64,000 bases of DNA. Source: Paenibacillus paridis (GTDB lineage: Bacteria; Bacillota; Bacilli; Paenibacillales; Paenibacillaceae). The translations under genes and the position numbers were made by a program. The notes below the pieces were generated by a model. That model was not told the origin of the DNA and ran no database searches. It saw only the letters and a program-made list of their open reading frames with translations. Below, piece by piece: positions 1 through 8,202 of this stretch (its first letter is position 1; each line of letters starts with the position of its first letter). The stretch is from NCBI RefSeq assembly GCF_006345825.1, contig NZ_VCIX01000091.1, forward strand, positions 310,001 through 374,000, written 5' to 3'.

Positions 1-1188
1 GCTTGGTACAACGGTGCATGGGCACAAGAAGATGCGAGTGGCGGCCATTTTGAGCAAAACGGTGCGCTGTTTGTTTATGAACGGGTACAAAGCAAAGCAG
101 CCCATTGGACGCTTGTTAAGCGGATTCCCACCTCTTATCTCATCCGGGAAGCAAACAATGCGGCTGCGATTAACCTGCTATTGCTTGCTTTGTCGCTTGC
201 GGTTATCGTTACGGCTACCGTGATTGTCTCTCTGCGGATAACCGCGCCAGTGAAGCAGCTCGTGCGCTATATGAACCAGGTAGAGGCGGGCAATTTGAAT
301 GTTCCGATTCAGCCGACGGGGAACGACGAGATTGGCTTGGTCGTGGTTCGGTTTCGCAGCATGATGGATACCATCAACAACTTGATTTTGCGTGAATACA
401 AATTGGAGTTGGCAAACAAAACCAATCAGCTGCGGGCGCTGCAAGCGCAGATTAACCCTCATTTCTTGAACAATACGATTCAAATTATCGGCACATTGGC
501 TCTAGAGCTGGGCGTGCCGCGCATCTACGCGCTGTTGTCCGCGCTTGCTCGAATGATGCGCTACAGTATGGACAATGAGGCAAGCATGATTACTTTGCGT
601 GATGAGCTTGCGCATCTGAAGGCTTACGTGGAGTTGCAGAAGGAGCGCTACGAGAATCGTTTTACCTTCCATGTCGATGTGGATGAGGAACTGCTGGATG
701 CGGAAATGCCGAAGATGATTTTACAGCCCGTAATTGAAAACTACTTCAAGCATGGCATGGACAAGGCTGCGGATAATGGAGAGCTCGCTTTGAAGGCTGC
801 TCTACGGGAAGGCGGCCTGCTGGAGATCACGGTTGAGAATAACGGCTCAATGATTTCGCCGGAGCGGCTTGCTGCGCTGCAAAAGGAGCTTGTGAGCGTA
901 CGATACGCAGATAAAACGCAGGATTACGAGGGGCAAGCAGCAGGAGGGAGCAGTCGAGAAGCGGAAGGGCCAATCGAGGGAGTTTATAGTTCGCTCCAGC
1001 TGGCGCAGGCCGGAGCTGAACCTAAGATCGGCTTGCTCAACGTGCTTGCGCGGCTGCGAATGGTATATGGGGACGATGCTCGGTTGAATATACAAAATAG
1101 GGAATCTGGCGGCGTACGCATCATGCTCGTGCTGGGAATGGCAGCGCTGAAAGGAGGTAAAACGGATGAAGGTGTTGATCGTAGATGA
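1..1188 (+). CDS. YesM-type sensor histidine kinase (5' truncated by window edge)
   Basis: The reading frame is open from base 1, so the N-terminus lies outside the window; 395 residues are visible. It starts in an extracellular sensor region, crosses one membrane helix (about residues 57-77), then has a HAMP-like linker (APVKQLVRYMNQVEAGN). A short coiled coil leads into the his_kinase box LRALQAQINPHFLNNT, whose QINPHF core is typical of the YesM/LytS family, and a GHKL ATPase domain containing QPVIENYFKHG. It should autophosphorylate on His and pass phosphate to the response regulator encoded next, which overlaps its 3' end by 23 bp. YesM/YesN pairs often sense carbohydrates next to sugar ABC transporters. 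No transporter is visible downstream, so the ligand is unknown. Confidence 0.93.
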   Translation, partial: AWYNGAWAQEDASGGHFEQNGALFVYERVQSKAAHWTLVKRIPTSYLIREANNAAAINLLLLALSLAVIVTATVIVSLRITAPVKQLVRYMNQVEAGNLNVPIQPTGNDEIGLVVVRFRSMMDTINNLILREYKLELANKTNQLRALQAQINPHFLNNTIQIIGTLALELGVPRIYALLSALARMMRYSMDNEASMITLRDELAHLKAYVELQKERYENRFTFHVDVDEELLDAEMPKMILQPVIENYFKHGMDKAADNGELALKAALREGGLLEITVENNGSMISPERLAALQKELVSVRYADKTQDYEGQAAGGSSREAEGPIEGVYSSLQLAQAGAEPKIGLLNVLARLRMVYGDDARLNIQNRESGGVRIMLVLGMAALKGGKTDEGVDRR

Positions 1189-2782
1189 TGAGGCGCGCGT
1201 GCGCAAAGCGGTACGGCTGCTCGTAGATTGGGACGCGCATGGGGTTGACGAAATTGAAGAAGCTACCGGAGGCTATGAAGCGATCCAGCGAATGAGGGAC
1301 GATAAACCGGCCATTGTTATTATGGATATGATGATGCCGGAGGGCAGCGGCGTGGACTTGATGGCAGCGTTGAATGAATTTGCGGGAACGGTAAAGTTTA
1401 TCGTTGTGAGCGGGCGCGGTGATTTTGATTTCGTCCGTGAAGCGGTTCGCAACGGCGGCATCGATTATTTGCTGAAGCCGATCGAACCCGAGGCGATTAA
1501 TGCGGCTGTTGCCAAAGCATCCGCCCAGTGGCGAGTGGAGCAGCAGGAGCGAAACGAGCGGCAAAAGCAAAGCATAAAGCTTAATGAATTCAAGCCAGTA
1601 TATGGAGAGAAGCTGCTTACGGGCCTAATTGATGATCCGGCTACCGCGCAGACTTCGCTGCGCAAGCTGCGGGAGGAACGCTTGATCCCGGAGACTGCGA
1701 ATACGGCAAGGCTTGGATTGCTGCAGGTCGACGCGAGTGATACGCAGCTGCAGGAACGGTTTGCCTTCGATAGCGATTTGCTTCATTTTGCGATCATTAA
1801 TATTTGCAATGAGTTCCTACTCCCGTCTCAGCGGGGAGTGGCTTTCCGGCATTGGGGAGCGCCTACGGAAATCGTCATCATCGTATGGGTGGCAATCGAG
1901 CAGCTGCCTGTTGTATTGCAGGACATTAATGAAGGCTTATTTATGACGCTCCAGCGGCGTATGCATATGGGCCTCAGCAGCGCGGGTGCTTTTCCCAGCG
2001 CGATGCCTGTTCAGCATGATGAGGCGTTGGAAGCGCTGCGGCGCCGCAATGCACTGGATTCAAACGGTTATGTTCATCAGTTAGCGGATCATTCGTCCGG
2101 TAAGCGGGTAAGTTTCTCGGATTGTGAAGAGGAGTGGAAGGTCGCCGTATTAAGCGGCGACGCGGATCAGCTTCATGCGGCTTCCGGCCGCTGGCTAGAG
2201 GCTGTGCGGGTGTCGGGCCATATTACGCCAACGATGCTCGAAGAATACAAGACAGATTCTCTGCTTTTCTGCGCGAGGCAGCTTCGTGAAGCGCCCGGCA
2301 GACAGGCAGGGGATGAAGCTGGGCTGCTATCTGTGGAGGAGCTGGAGCAAAAATCGCCCTATGTGAGTGCCAGCAACTTTTCATTGCAGGCTTGGCGAGA
2401 ATGGTCGTACCTGCTTCTTCGGGAGCTGTCCCAGGCCATTGGGCAGCGCCAAGCCCAGGAGAAAACGAAGATGAGCGATATCGCTGGCTTTATTGAGCAG
2501 CATTACCAGAGCGAGCTGTCGCTTCAGGATATCGCCAAGCGTTTCTTCGTCAGCCGTGAGTATGTATCGCGCAAGTTTAAGCAGGAGTACGGCATTAACA
2601 TCACCGATTATATCTCAGGCGTTCGCATCGACAAAGCGAAGCTGCTCATGGTCAATCCGAACTTGCGCATTTCCAAAATTGCCGAAATGGTCGGTTTCCA
2701 CGACGAGAAATATTTCAGCAAGGTGTTCAAGAAACAGGAAGGCGTCTCACCGAAGACCTACCGTCTTGCGGAGCCGGAGTAA
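1166..2782 (+). CDS. YesN-type response regulator with AraC DNA-binding domain
   Basis: This 538-residue protein has an N-terminal receiver domain (MKVLIVDDEARVRKAV; phospho-acceptor Asp54 in VIMDMMMPEG; Lys in YLLKPIEP), a long unconserved middle region, and a C-terminal AraC/XylS helix-turn-helix pair (about residues 435-535: SLQDIAKRFFVSREYVSRKF and ISKIAEMVGFHDEKYFSKVF). The domain order and the overlap with the kinase gene mark it as the cognate YesN-like regulator. The start codon is preceded by AAAGGAGG inside the kinase gene, consistent with translational coupling. The target genes cannot be told from this window. Confidence 0.95.
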   Translation: MKVLIVDDEARVRKAVRLLVDWDAHGVDEIEEATGGYEAIQRMRDDKPAIVIMDMMMPEGSGVDLMAALNEFAGTVKFIVVSGRGDFDFVREAVRNGGIDYLLKPIEPEAINAAVAKASAQWRVEQQERNERQKQSIKLNEFKPVYGEKLLTGLIDDPATAQTSLRKLREERLIPETANTARLGLLQVDASDTQLQERFAFDSDLLHFAIINICNEFLLPSQRGVAFRHWGAPTEIVIIVWVAIEQLPVVLQDINEGLFMTLQRRMHMGLSSAGAFPSAMPVQHDEALEALRRRNALDSNGYVHQLADHSSGKRVSFSDCEEEWKVAVLSGDADQLHAASGRWLEAVRVSGHITPTMLEEYKTDSLLFCARQLREAPGRQAGDEAGLLSVEELEQKSPYVSASNFSLQAWREWSYLLLRELSQAIGQRQAQEKTKMSDIAGFIEQHYQSELSLQDIAKRFFVSREYVSRKFKQEYGINITDYISGVRIDKAKLLMVNPNLRISKIAEMVGFHDEKYFSKVFKKQEGVSPKTYRLAEPE

Positions 2783-2821
2783 GAGCCTGCGGTACGGCTA
2801 GATGAGCTGGTCATGTATGAA

Positions 2822-3358
2822 TTACTTCCTTATTTTGTCGACCCAGCTCACAATCGTTTCGTACCATTGCTGCAATTTTATGACCAGCTTGTCCAGTTTC
2901 TTGCCTTCGTTCACAAGATGGAGCAGCCAGTCCCAATCGGTTAGAAACTGCAGGATCGTTATGACAAGCATAATGATGACAAAAGAAAAAATGACGACAA
3001 ACGCGGCTTGCAGCTTGAAATAAAGGGTCAGCCGCTTAGCCAGCAGCTTTACGGCATGCTCATCGTTTGGATTGGCCTGCAGCTTCTTTGCCGCGCTTGC
3101 CATCACGAGCAGTATAATCGTAATGACGAGCTCAAGGAAGCCGGCAATCGTCCCCCAGCCAAAATTAACAAAGCCGATAAAGGTTTGAAACAATCCGAAA
3201 CAAAGAGTGAAAGCCGCGGTTATTCTCATCCAGAAAGCGAGCTTTTGCCATACCTTCTGAAGCTCCAGCTGCATCCCTTCGCCTGTTTCAGGCGACGCAG
3301 GAACGGCTGAAGGAGCGGGCCATGGCTGGCCCAGCCCTGTCTGTGCATTTGTCTCCAA
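2822..3358 (-). CDS. Small integral membrane protein, possibly DUF5362-like
   Basis: This is a 178-residue protein, convergent with the YesN gene. After a Pro/Ala-rich N-terminal tail it has three or four hydrophobic segments (FWMRITAAFTLCFGLFQTF, IAGFLELVITIILLVMASAA and a segment around FVVIFSFVIIMLVITILQFL), ending in a basic amphipathic tail. The chosen start is TTG, nine bases after AGGAG. The arrangement resembles small membrane proteins annotated as DUF5362, but this is from memory and no function is known. It is probably monocistronic. Confidence 0.62.
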   Translation of the reverse strand: METNAQTGLGQPWPAPSAVPASPETGEGMQLELQKVWQKLAFWMRITAAFTLCFGLFQTFIGFVNFGWGTIAGFLELVITIILLVMASAAKKLQANPNDEHAVKLLAKRLTLYFKLQAAFVVIFSFVIIMLVITILQFLTDWDWLLHLVNEGKKLDKLVIKLQQWYETIVSWVDKIRK

Positions 3359-3522
3359 TCCCCTACGCTCCTCTCTCTATTTTTTACCAATTATAAAGCT
3401 ATACGCACGTCAAAGTCGATGAGTTTCTTGACGCCAAACCAGCGGTTTGCAGTGTTTCCGGTTTTGCAGTACGATGAAAGAAATAATATTTCCATTACAC
3501 TACCTACTCAGGGGAGGACGCA

Positions 3523-4005
3523 GTGTTGCTCTCTACATATTTCATTCAAGTCAGCTCGATCATCGTATCGGCTCTCGCGGGGCTGGCGCTTATCATTGTA
3601 AGAATCCGTGCCGGAAAGCAGCCCACCTCTATGCGAAAAATCATTATACCGCCGCTTGGCATGGCCACGGGTTTTGTGATGTTTGTTTTCTCGGTCACTC
3701 ATATTCCTTGGGTTTGGGGATTATCTGCTTTTTTGACAGGCCTGCTGATCTTTTCTTTCCCGCTTATTGTCACGACAAGATTGGAGCGCGTGGAATCCGA
3801 AATTTATGTCCGGCGCTCCAAGGCCTTTATTTTTATTATGCTGACGCTATTTATGATCAGGCTTGCGCTGCATAGCGTGGTTGAGCAATATATGTCGATA
3901 CCGCAAACGGGTGCTATTTTTTACCTGCTGGCGTTCGGGATGATTATACCATGGCGAATCGCGATGATCAGTGATTTTGTGAGGCTTCAAAAAGTAGAAA
4001 CGTAG
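3523..4005 (+). CDS. CcdC family membrane protein
   Basis: This 160-residue integral membrane protein begins at GTG, five bases after GGGGAGG. It has four or five hydrophobic helices and conserved CcdC-type features: an early Arg-rich loop (IVRIRAGKQPTSMRKIIIPP), TTRLERVESEIYVRRSKAF, and a terminal IPWRIAMISDFVRLQK. CcdC homologues were first linked to cytochrome c maturation in Bacillus, where the gene lies beside ccdA; no ccdA or cytochrome gene is visible here. The precise role is not settled. The gene is followed 19 bp later by a DUF2252 gene and may share its transcript. Confidence 0.8.
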   Translation: MLLSTYFIQVSSIIVSALAGLALIIVRIRAGKQPTSMRKIIIPPLGMATGFVMFVFSVTHIPWVWGLSAFLTGLLIFSFPLIVTTRLERVESEIYVRRSKAFIFIMLTLFMIRLALHSVVEQYMSIPQTGAIFYLLAFGMIIPWRIAMISDFVRLQKVET

Positions 4006-4024
4006 CTCGATTGGGGGAGAGAGC

Positions 4025-5371
4025 ATGGATCCGAAGCTAACAGAACGGGTAAAGCTAACGCAAAACAAGCTTAGAAAACGTACGATATCGGCAATATTGC
4101 AGGAATTCGACCAGAAAATGATGAAGCTTGAGCGCAGCAAACGCGAGGAAAAGTATGCCAAAATGTCGGAAACGCCATTTTCGTTTTTTCGCGGCAGCGC
4201 TTATTTGTTTTATTTTGACGTCTCGCGGGAATGGTTTCCTTACCACACGCCTGGCAATCGTCCAACCTGGATTCAAGGAGATTTGCATTTCGAAAATTTC
4301 GGGGCATTTCGCAATGAACGGGGGACGCTGGTCTATGATGTGAATGATTTTGATGAAGGGTACTTGGGCTCGTATTTATATGATTTGCTGAGAATGTCAG
4401 TCAGTGCGATACTTGTGGCTCGTTCGAAAGGGCTGTCTCATAACAGCCAAATCCAAACCGTAGAATCGTATTTGCAAGCGTATTCCAAGCAGATGCGCCG
4501 GTTTGTGAAAGCGAAGGATGATCCTGGCACTTATTCCGTCGATATCGAGCAAGCGGAAGGCCTGATCAAGAAGCTGCTCAAAAAGCTGCAAAAACGCAAG
4601 GAACAGCATTTCTTGGAAAAGGTAACCGCGCTCGTGCAGGAGCATCGGCAATTTGCGACAAACGAGGAAATCGTGTCTCCTACCGAGGAGGAACGCCATG
4701 CTCTACTAGAGGCCTGGCCGGAATATTTGTCTACGGTGGCCGCAAGCGGGGAAGAGCAGCTGCGCCATTTTCAGGTGAAGGATGTTGCGGTAAAGCATGG
4801 CTCGGGCACAGCCTCGATCGGGCTTGACCGTTTTTATGTGCTTATTGAGGCAGGTGAAGGGGAGCAAGGAGAGGACGATATTGTGCTGGAAGCCAAAGAA
4901 GTCCGTGTGCCGATTCCTGCCTATTATATGCCTTATGATGAAAACTTCTGGTCGATGTTCGAGCATCAGGGCAAGCGGGTAACGATGACACAAAAGGCGA
5001 TGCATCATGAGGCTGATCCTTATCTCGGCTGGTTTTCTATTGGGGAGAGGCAGTTCTACGTGCGGGAGCGCTCGCCCTATAAGAAACGGCTGAAGCTGGA
5101 AGCGATTGAAACAACCGGAGATCTTCTGGCAATCACGGCTACGATGGGAAGGCTGACAGCGAAGCTTCATGCACGCGCGGATGCCGATGTAGCGCAAGGC
5201 ATCTTGGCTTACCACAGCGAGGTTGAAATTGTAAAGGCCATGGGCGACGATGAGGAGGCATTTTGCACATTTATTGCACAGTGGGCTATGGCTTATGCCG
5301 ATAGCGTCGAACAGGATTATGGCTTATTCGTGGAATGGTTGGTTGGAAGAAAGAAGCCTTCTGTAACGTAA
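4025..5371 (+). CDS. DUF2252 family protein
   Basis: This 448-residue protein starts nine bases after GGGGGAGAG. The DUF2252 hallmarks are visible: FFRGSAYLFYFDV, GDLHFENFGAF, and VYDVNDFDEGYLGSYLYDLLRM. The GDLHxxNFG and DVNDFD motifs resemble the catalytic and metal-binding loops of aminoglycoside-phosphotransferase/kinase-fold proteins, so the family is suspected to be kinase-like. A substrate is not known. A Lys-rich helical insertion occupies about residues 180-205. The gene ends at a clear intrinsic terminator and probably forms a two-gene unit with the upstream CcdC gene. Confidence 0.9.
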   Translation: MDPKLTERVKLTQNKLRKRTISAILQEFDQKMMKLERSKREEKYAKMSETPFSFFRGSAYLFYFDVSREWFPYHTPGNRPTWIQGDLHFENFGAFRNERGTLVYDVNDFDEGYLGSYLYDLLRMSVSAILVARSKGLSHNSQIQTVESYLQAYSKQMRRFVKAKDDPGTYSVDIEQAEGLIKKLLKKLQKRKEQHFLEKVTALVQEHRQFATNEEIVSPTEEERHALLEAWPEYLSTVAASGEEQLRHFQVKDVAVKHGSGTASIGLDRFYVLIEAGEGEQGEDDIVLEAKEVRVPIPAYYMPYDENFWSMFEHQGKRVTMTQKAMHHEADPYLGWFSIGERQFYVRERSPYKKRLKLEAIETTGDLLAITATMGRLTAKLHARADADVAQGILAYHSEVEIVKAMGDDEEAFCTFIAQWAMAYADSVEQDYGLFVEWLVGRKKPSVT

Positions 5372-5388
5372 TCATACGGATTCATCTG

Positions 5389-5430
5389 CTCCCGAGCGGC
5401 TATTCTAATGGCTGATCGGGAGTATTTTTG
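5389..5430 (+). terminator. Intrinsic terminator after DUF2252 gene
   Basis: CTCCCGA and TCGGGAG pair around a 20-nt loop that contains a second weak helix, followed by TATTTTTG. It lies 17 bp after the DUF2252 stop codon. Confidence 0.8.
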
Positions 5431-5572
5431 TTTTAAGTTAAAATAATCGGTTGCAGCAAAAAAGGCGCTCGTTCTTACATGGAAGCTTAGACGCTGCGGA
5501 GTGGTACGTTTTCTGCTGATTTTCGTTGGAGAGATGAGGCATGGATGCGGATTCTCTTCACTGGCAGTTAAT

Positions 5573-5758
5573 TTAACGGGAAAAAGTACCCCTAATTGAA
5601 GAGCTGAGCTACTAGTTATAGAATTAAAGGGAATGACTCCCGTTAATGCAAGGGATTTTAGGTTCGGATGCTAATTTCTCTGCTTTTAACGGTAGAAATT
5701 CCCGTTAAGTAGAGAAGTAGAAGCAATAGGGGGAATTAGCAGGAGAAATTCCTGTTAT
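5573..5758. repeat. Four copies of a 23-bp palindromic element (cluster A)
   Basis: Four imperfect palindromes of about 23 bp occur at about 5573-5595, 5624-5646, 5686-5708 and 5736-5758. The half-sites are TTAACGGGA / TTAGCAGGA on the left and TCCCGTTAA / TTCCTGTTA on the right, around an A/T-rich centre. The same element recurs four times at 31108-31294. The rest of the 5372-5859 intergenic stretch holds no convincing gene. The element could be a dispersed intergenic repeat, a structured RNA module or a protein-binding site; sequence alone does not decide. Confidence 0.75.
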
Positions 5759-5859
5759 TCGGCTCGATAAGAGTTAGCTCATAAGAGTAGGTGGGGGAAT
5801 GCTGATTTGGAGCAGAGCAGCCGCGATGTTGCTGTTAGTATCTACAGGACAGGGGTGAA

Positions 5860-5889
5860 TTGACAAGCATAATACCTCCATGCTATTAT
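5860..5889 (+). promoter_or_regulatory. Sigma-A-type promoter for glutathione peroxidase
   Basis: TTGACA (5860-5865) is separated by 18 bp from TATTAT (5884-5889). The -10 element abuts the 40-bp palindrome, so a bound repressor would block initiation. Confidence 0.75.
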
Positions 5890-5928
5890 TTTAATTAATT
5901 AAGTTGTATACAATTTAATTAATTAAAA
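5889..5928. promoter_or_regulatory. 40-bp near-perfect palindromic operator (MarR/OhrR-like)
   Basis: The two 20-bp halves TTTTAATTAATTAAGTTGTA and TACAATTTAATTAATTAAAA are reverse complements with a single mismatch pair. The centre TTGTATACAA plus A/T-rich arms resembles OhrR-type peroxide-sensing MarR operators. It sits at the start of transcription of a glutathione peroxidase gene, which fits peroxide-responsive repression. No MarR-family gene is in this window, so the regulator would act in trans. Confidence 0.7.
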
Positions 5929-5958
5929 CTTACATGCGATAAGAGGAGGCAATCATTC

Positions 5959-6504
5959 ATGAGTGTTTATGCGTATGATTTGGAAACCATCAGAGGCGAG
6001 CAGCAAAGTATGGAGCAGTACAAAGGGAAAGTATTGATTGTCGTTAACACGGCTAGCAAATGCGGCTTTACCCCGCAGTATACGGATTTGCAAAAGCTGT
6101 ATGAACAATATAAAGAGCAGGGCCTTGAAATTCTCGGATTTCCGAGCAATCAGTTCGGCGAGCAAGAACCGGGCGCCAACTCGGACGTGCAAAGCTTTTG
6201 CCAATTGAATTACGGCGTTACCTTCCCCCTCTTTGCGAAAACCGACGTGCGGGACGAAACGGCTCATCCTCTATTTAAGCATTTAACGGAGACCGCTCCA
6301 TTCAACGGCTTCAACACCGACAGCCCTAGCGGTAAAATGCTCAATGCGTTTCTTTCGGAAAAACTGCCTCACTACTTGGAAGGCAACTCGGTCAAATGGA
6401 ATTTCACTAAATTTCTAATAGACCGGGAAGGAAACATCGTCAAACGGTTCGAATCGACGGAGGAACCACTCGATATGAAGGCCGATATTGAGCAGCTGCT
6501 TTAA
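5959..6504 (+). CDS. Glutathione peroxidase family thiol peroxidase
   Basis: This 181-residue protein has the usual length of bacterial Gpx/BsaA enzymes. The catalytic Cys35 is in VNTASKCGFTPQY, where animal enzymes have selenocysteine, and it is followed by FPSNQFGEQEPG (active-site Gln) and VKWNFTKFLID (active-site Trp and Asn). It should reduce hydrogen peroxide or organic peroxides in the cytoplasm, probably using thioredoxin rather than glutathione, as in other Cys-type bacterial enzymes. Translation starts after AAGAGGAGG. The gene is monocistronic and sits directly behind a strong promoter and long palindromic operator, suggesting induction by oxidants. Confidence 0.95.
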   Translation: MSVYAYDLETIRGEQQSMEQYKGKVLIVVNTASKCGFTPQYTDLQKLYEQYKEQGLEILGFPSNQFGEQEPGANSDVQSFCQLNYGVTFPLFAKTDVRDETAHPLFKHLTETAPFNGFNTDSPSGKMLNAFLSEKLPHYLEGNSVKWNFTKFLIDREGNIVKRFESTEEPLDMKADIEQLL

Positions 6505-7533
6505 TGCTCCCTCAGTTTAAAATGAAATAGATGCGGCTTCCCGGCGAAAAAAAGCCCATTTTATGGCTATTTTAGTCGATTTGGGGATGAGATTGACGTT
6601 TTCTGCAGAAATGCCCTCTTTTTTTAGACAAGCTTCGAGTTGCAAGTAGGGTTACTTGGGCCGTGAGCAATAGAGTTAGAAGAGAGACAGGTGAGGCAGC
6701 TTAGTTGGAGCTATGGCCTTGCCTTTCTTTATAATGAGGGCAGTGGATACATCAGGCACTAGAACGATGTCCTGCGATGCAACACTTAATGGCCCTATTT
6801 AGCAGCCATCGACATGGCTTCATGTTTAAATGGGAAAGTCAGCCCGATCATGATCGGGCTATCCTCTACTTCCTTCAAAAGCTATGCTTGTTATAAGGCT
6901 TCGTACCTCTTCAGCAGTCCCTTGCACAGGGGGGCATTCTGCCGCTCTGTATTCCCTTCAACTATGGGAATTGCCTCAACATCACTAATTAAATAAAAGG
7001 TTGTAAATGGACAGAAACGGGAATCCGATTTTGTCCATTTTTTTATGCGTTGGATGCTTGATGAAGTGGAGGCGACGGAGTTGAAATATAAGGTATAAAA
7101 AGTTGTTTTCATGAAAAAATAAAGAAAAATATTAATCTAGAAATGCTCGTATATCTATAATTTATAAGATGAATTCAATATTTATGAGTGGGAGATTTAT
7201 GTTTAAAATATGCAAAAACAATCTAATAATTAATGCTGATTTTCAGTTCGGGGAAGAGATGCATGGTTTTTAGATCGAAGGTTGCAAAAGGATAAAAACC
7301 AAGAGATCCCTTTTGCGGATTTTAGATCGGCAATTAGTGCATGACCAGCGGTCGAACCTTCCATTCCAAAGCGCAGCCGCGCCTTCAAGTGGCGGGTCCA
7401 CATTGCAATGAGCAGCTTTGGTCCTGCTGCAGCCCTTGCGATCTGAACCCGGCAGCAGCCGCTTCTATTCCGGTCTCACATGAATGACTGTGAAGGATGG
7501 AATGGTGAGTTGGCGGAAGAACGTCCGGCTAAT
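6505..7533. other. 1-kb non-coding region with palindrome and structured segment
   Basis: No convincing gene was found. It contains a perfect 20-bp palindrome at 6841-6860 (AGCCCGATCATGATCGGGCT) without a following T-run. A 24-codon frame at 7199-7273 lies behind GGGAG, but nothing else supports it. A GC-richer segment at about 7260-7500 is rich in inverted repeats, for example GCAAAAGG near 7283 against CCCTTTTGC near 7310. This last segment runs up to the end of comA and may be a dispersed intergenic repeat or a degraded gene. Confidence 0.4.
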
Positions 7534-8202
7534 TTATTCGATCGGCTTGGCATCAAAGATACGCTGAAAGCGGTCATCATTTGTTATTTTTACCAATGCT
7601 TCCGTCTTAGATTTCACGCCTAGTTTTCCGTAAATCTTTTTTAAATAATTTTCGACGGAGCTCTCGCTGACGTGAATGATGCCAGCAATTTTACTGTTTG
7701 TGAATTTGTCGGCAACCATGGACAAAATTTTGAGCTCAGTCGAGGTTAGATCAGCTTCCCAATAATGCTTGCTATAGTCGGGCCGCTGAAGCTGAACCTG
7801 TCTGAAAATGGACAGCGGCAATATCGTGTTCCCGCGCATGACGGAATGGATCATATCGACAATTTCTTGCGGTGATGCACTTTTGTTTAATATGCCGCTC
7901 ACGCCGCTTTCAATGAGGCGATTAAAGTAAGGAGTGTAGTCATACCCGGTATGTATGATGATATGAATGGACGGATGCCGCTCTTTAATAGCTGCGGCAA
8001 TATGAACCCCCGTATCGTCAGGGAGGTTTAAATCTAGAATGATAACGGAGGGAAGAAGCTTCTCCGTCATCTCGATTCCTTCTCTGCCAGTGGAGGCAAT
8101 GCCCAGCACCTCAATGCGCCCGTCCTGCTCCAGCAGATATTTAATCCCGAGCGCCATTGCCGGATGATCGTCGATAATGACCATTTTAATTTCTGTGTTC
8201 AA
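7534..8202 (-). CDS. comA: ComA-like response regulator (NarL/LuxR family)
   Basis: This 222-residue regulator has an N-terminal receiver domain (VIIDDHPAMALGI; phospho-acceptor Asp57 in VIILDLNLP; HTGYDYTPYF, close to the TGY...YF stretch recalled for B. subtilis ComA). The C-terminal LuxR-type helix-turn-helix is at about residues 150-212 (LTSTELKILSMVADKFTNSK, SSVENYLKKIYGKLGVKSKT). It is last in the minus-strand comQ-comX-comP-comA order and overlaps the comP stop by 17 bp. It should be phosphorylated by ComP and activate pheromone-dependent genes. Its regulon cannot be inferred here; no classical competence gene is adjacent. Confidence 0.88.
   Translation of the reverse strand: MNTEIKMVIIDDHPAMALGIKYLLEQDGRIEVLGIASTGREGIEMTEKLLPSVIILDLNLPDDTGVHIAAAIKERHPSIHIIIHTGYDYTPYFNRLIESGVSGILNKSASPQEIVDMIHSVMRGNTILPLSIFRQVQLQRPDYSKHYWEADLTSTELKILSMVADKFTNSKIAGIIHVSESSVENYLKKIYGKLGVKSKTEALVKITNDDRFQRIFDAKPIE

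Noticed and set aside
6814-7112. Short frames on both strands downstream of gpx
   Set aside because: They overlap each other, lack ribosome binding sites and recognisable sequence.
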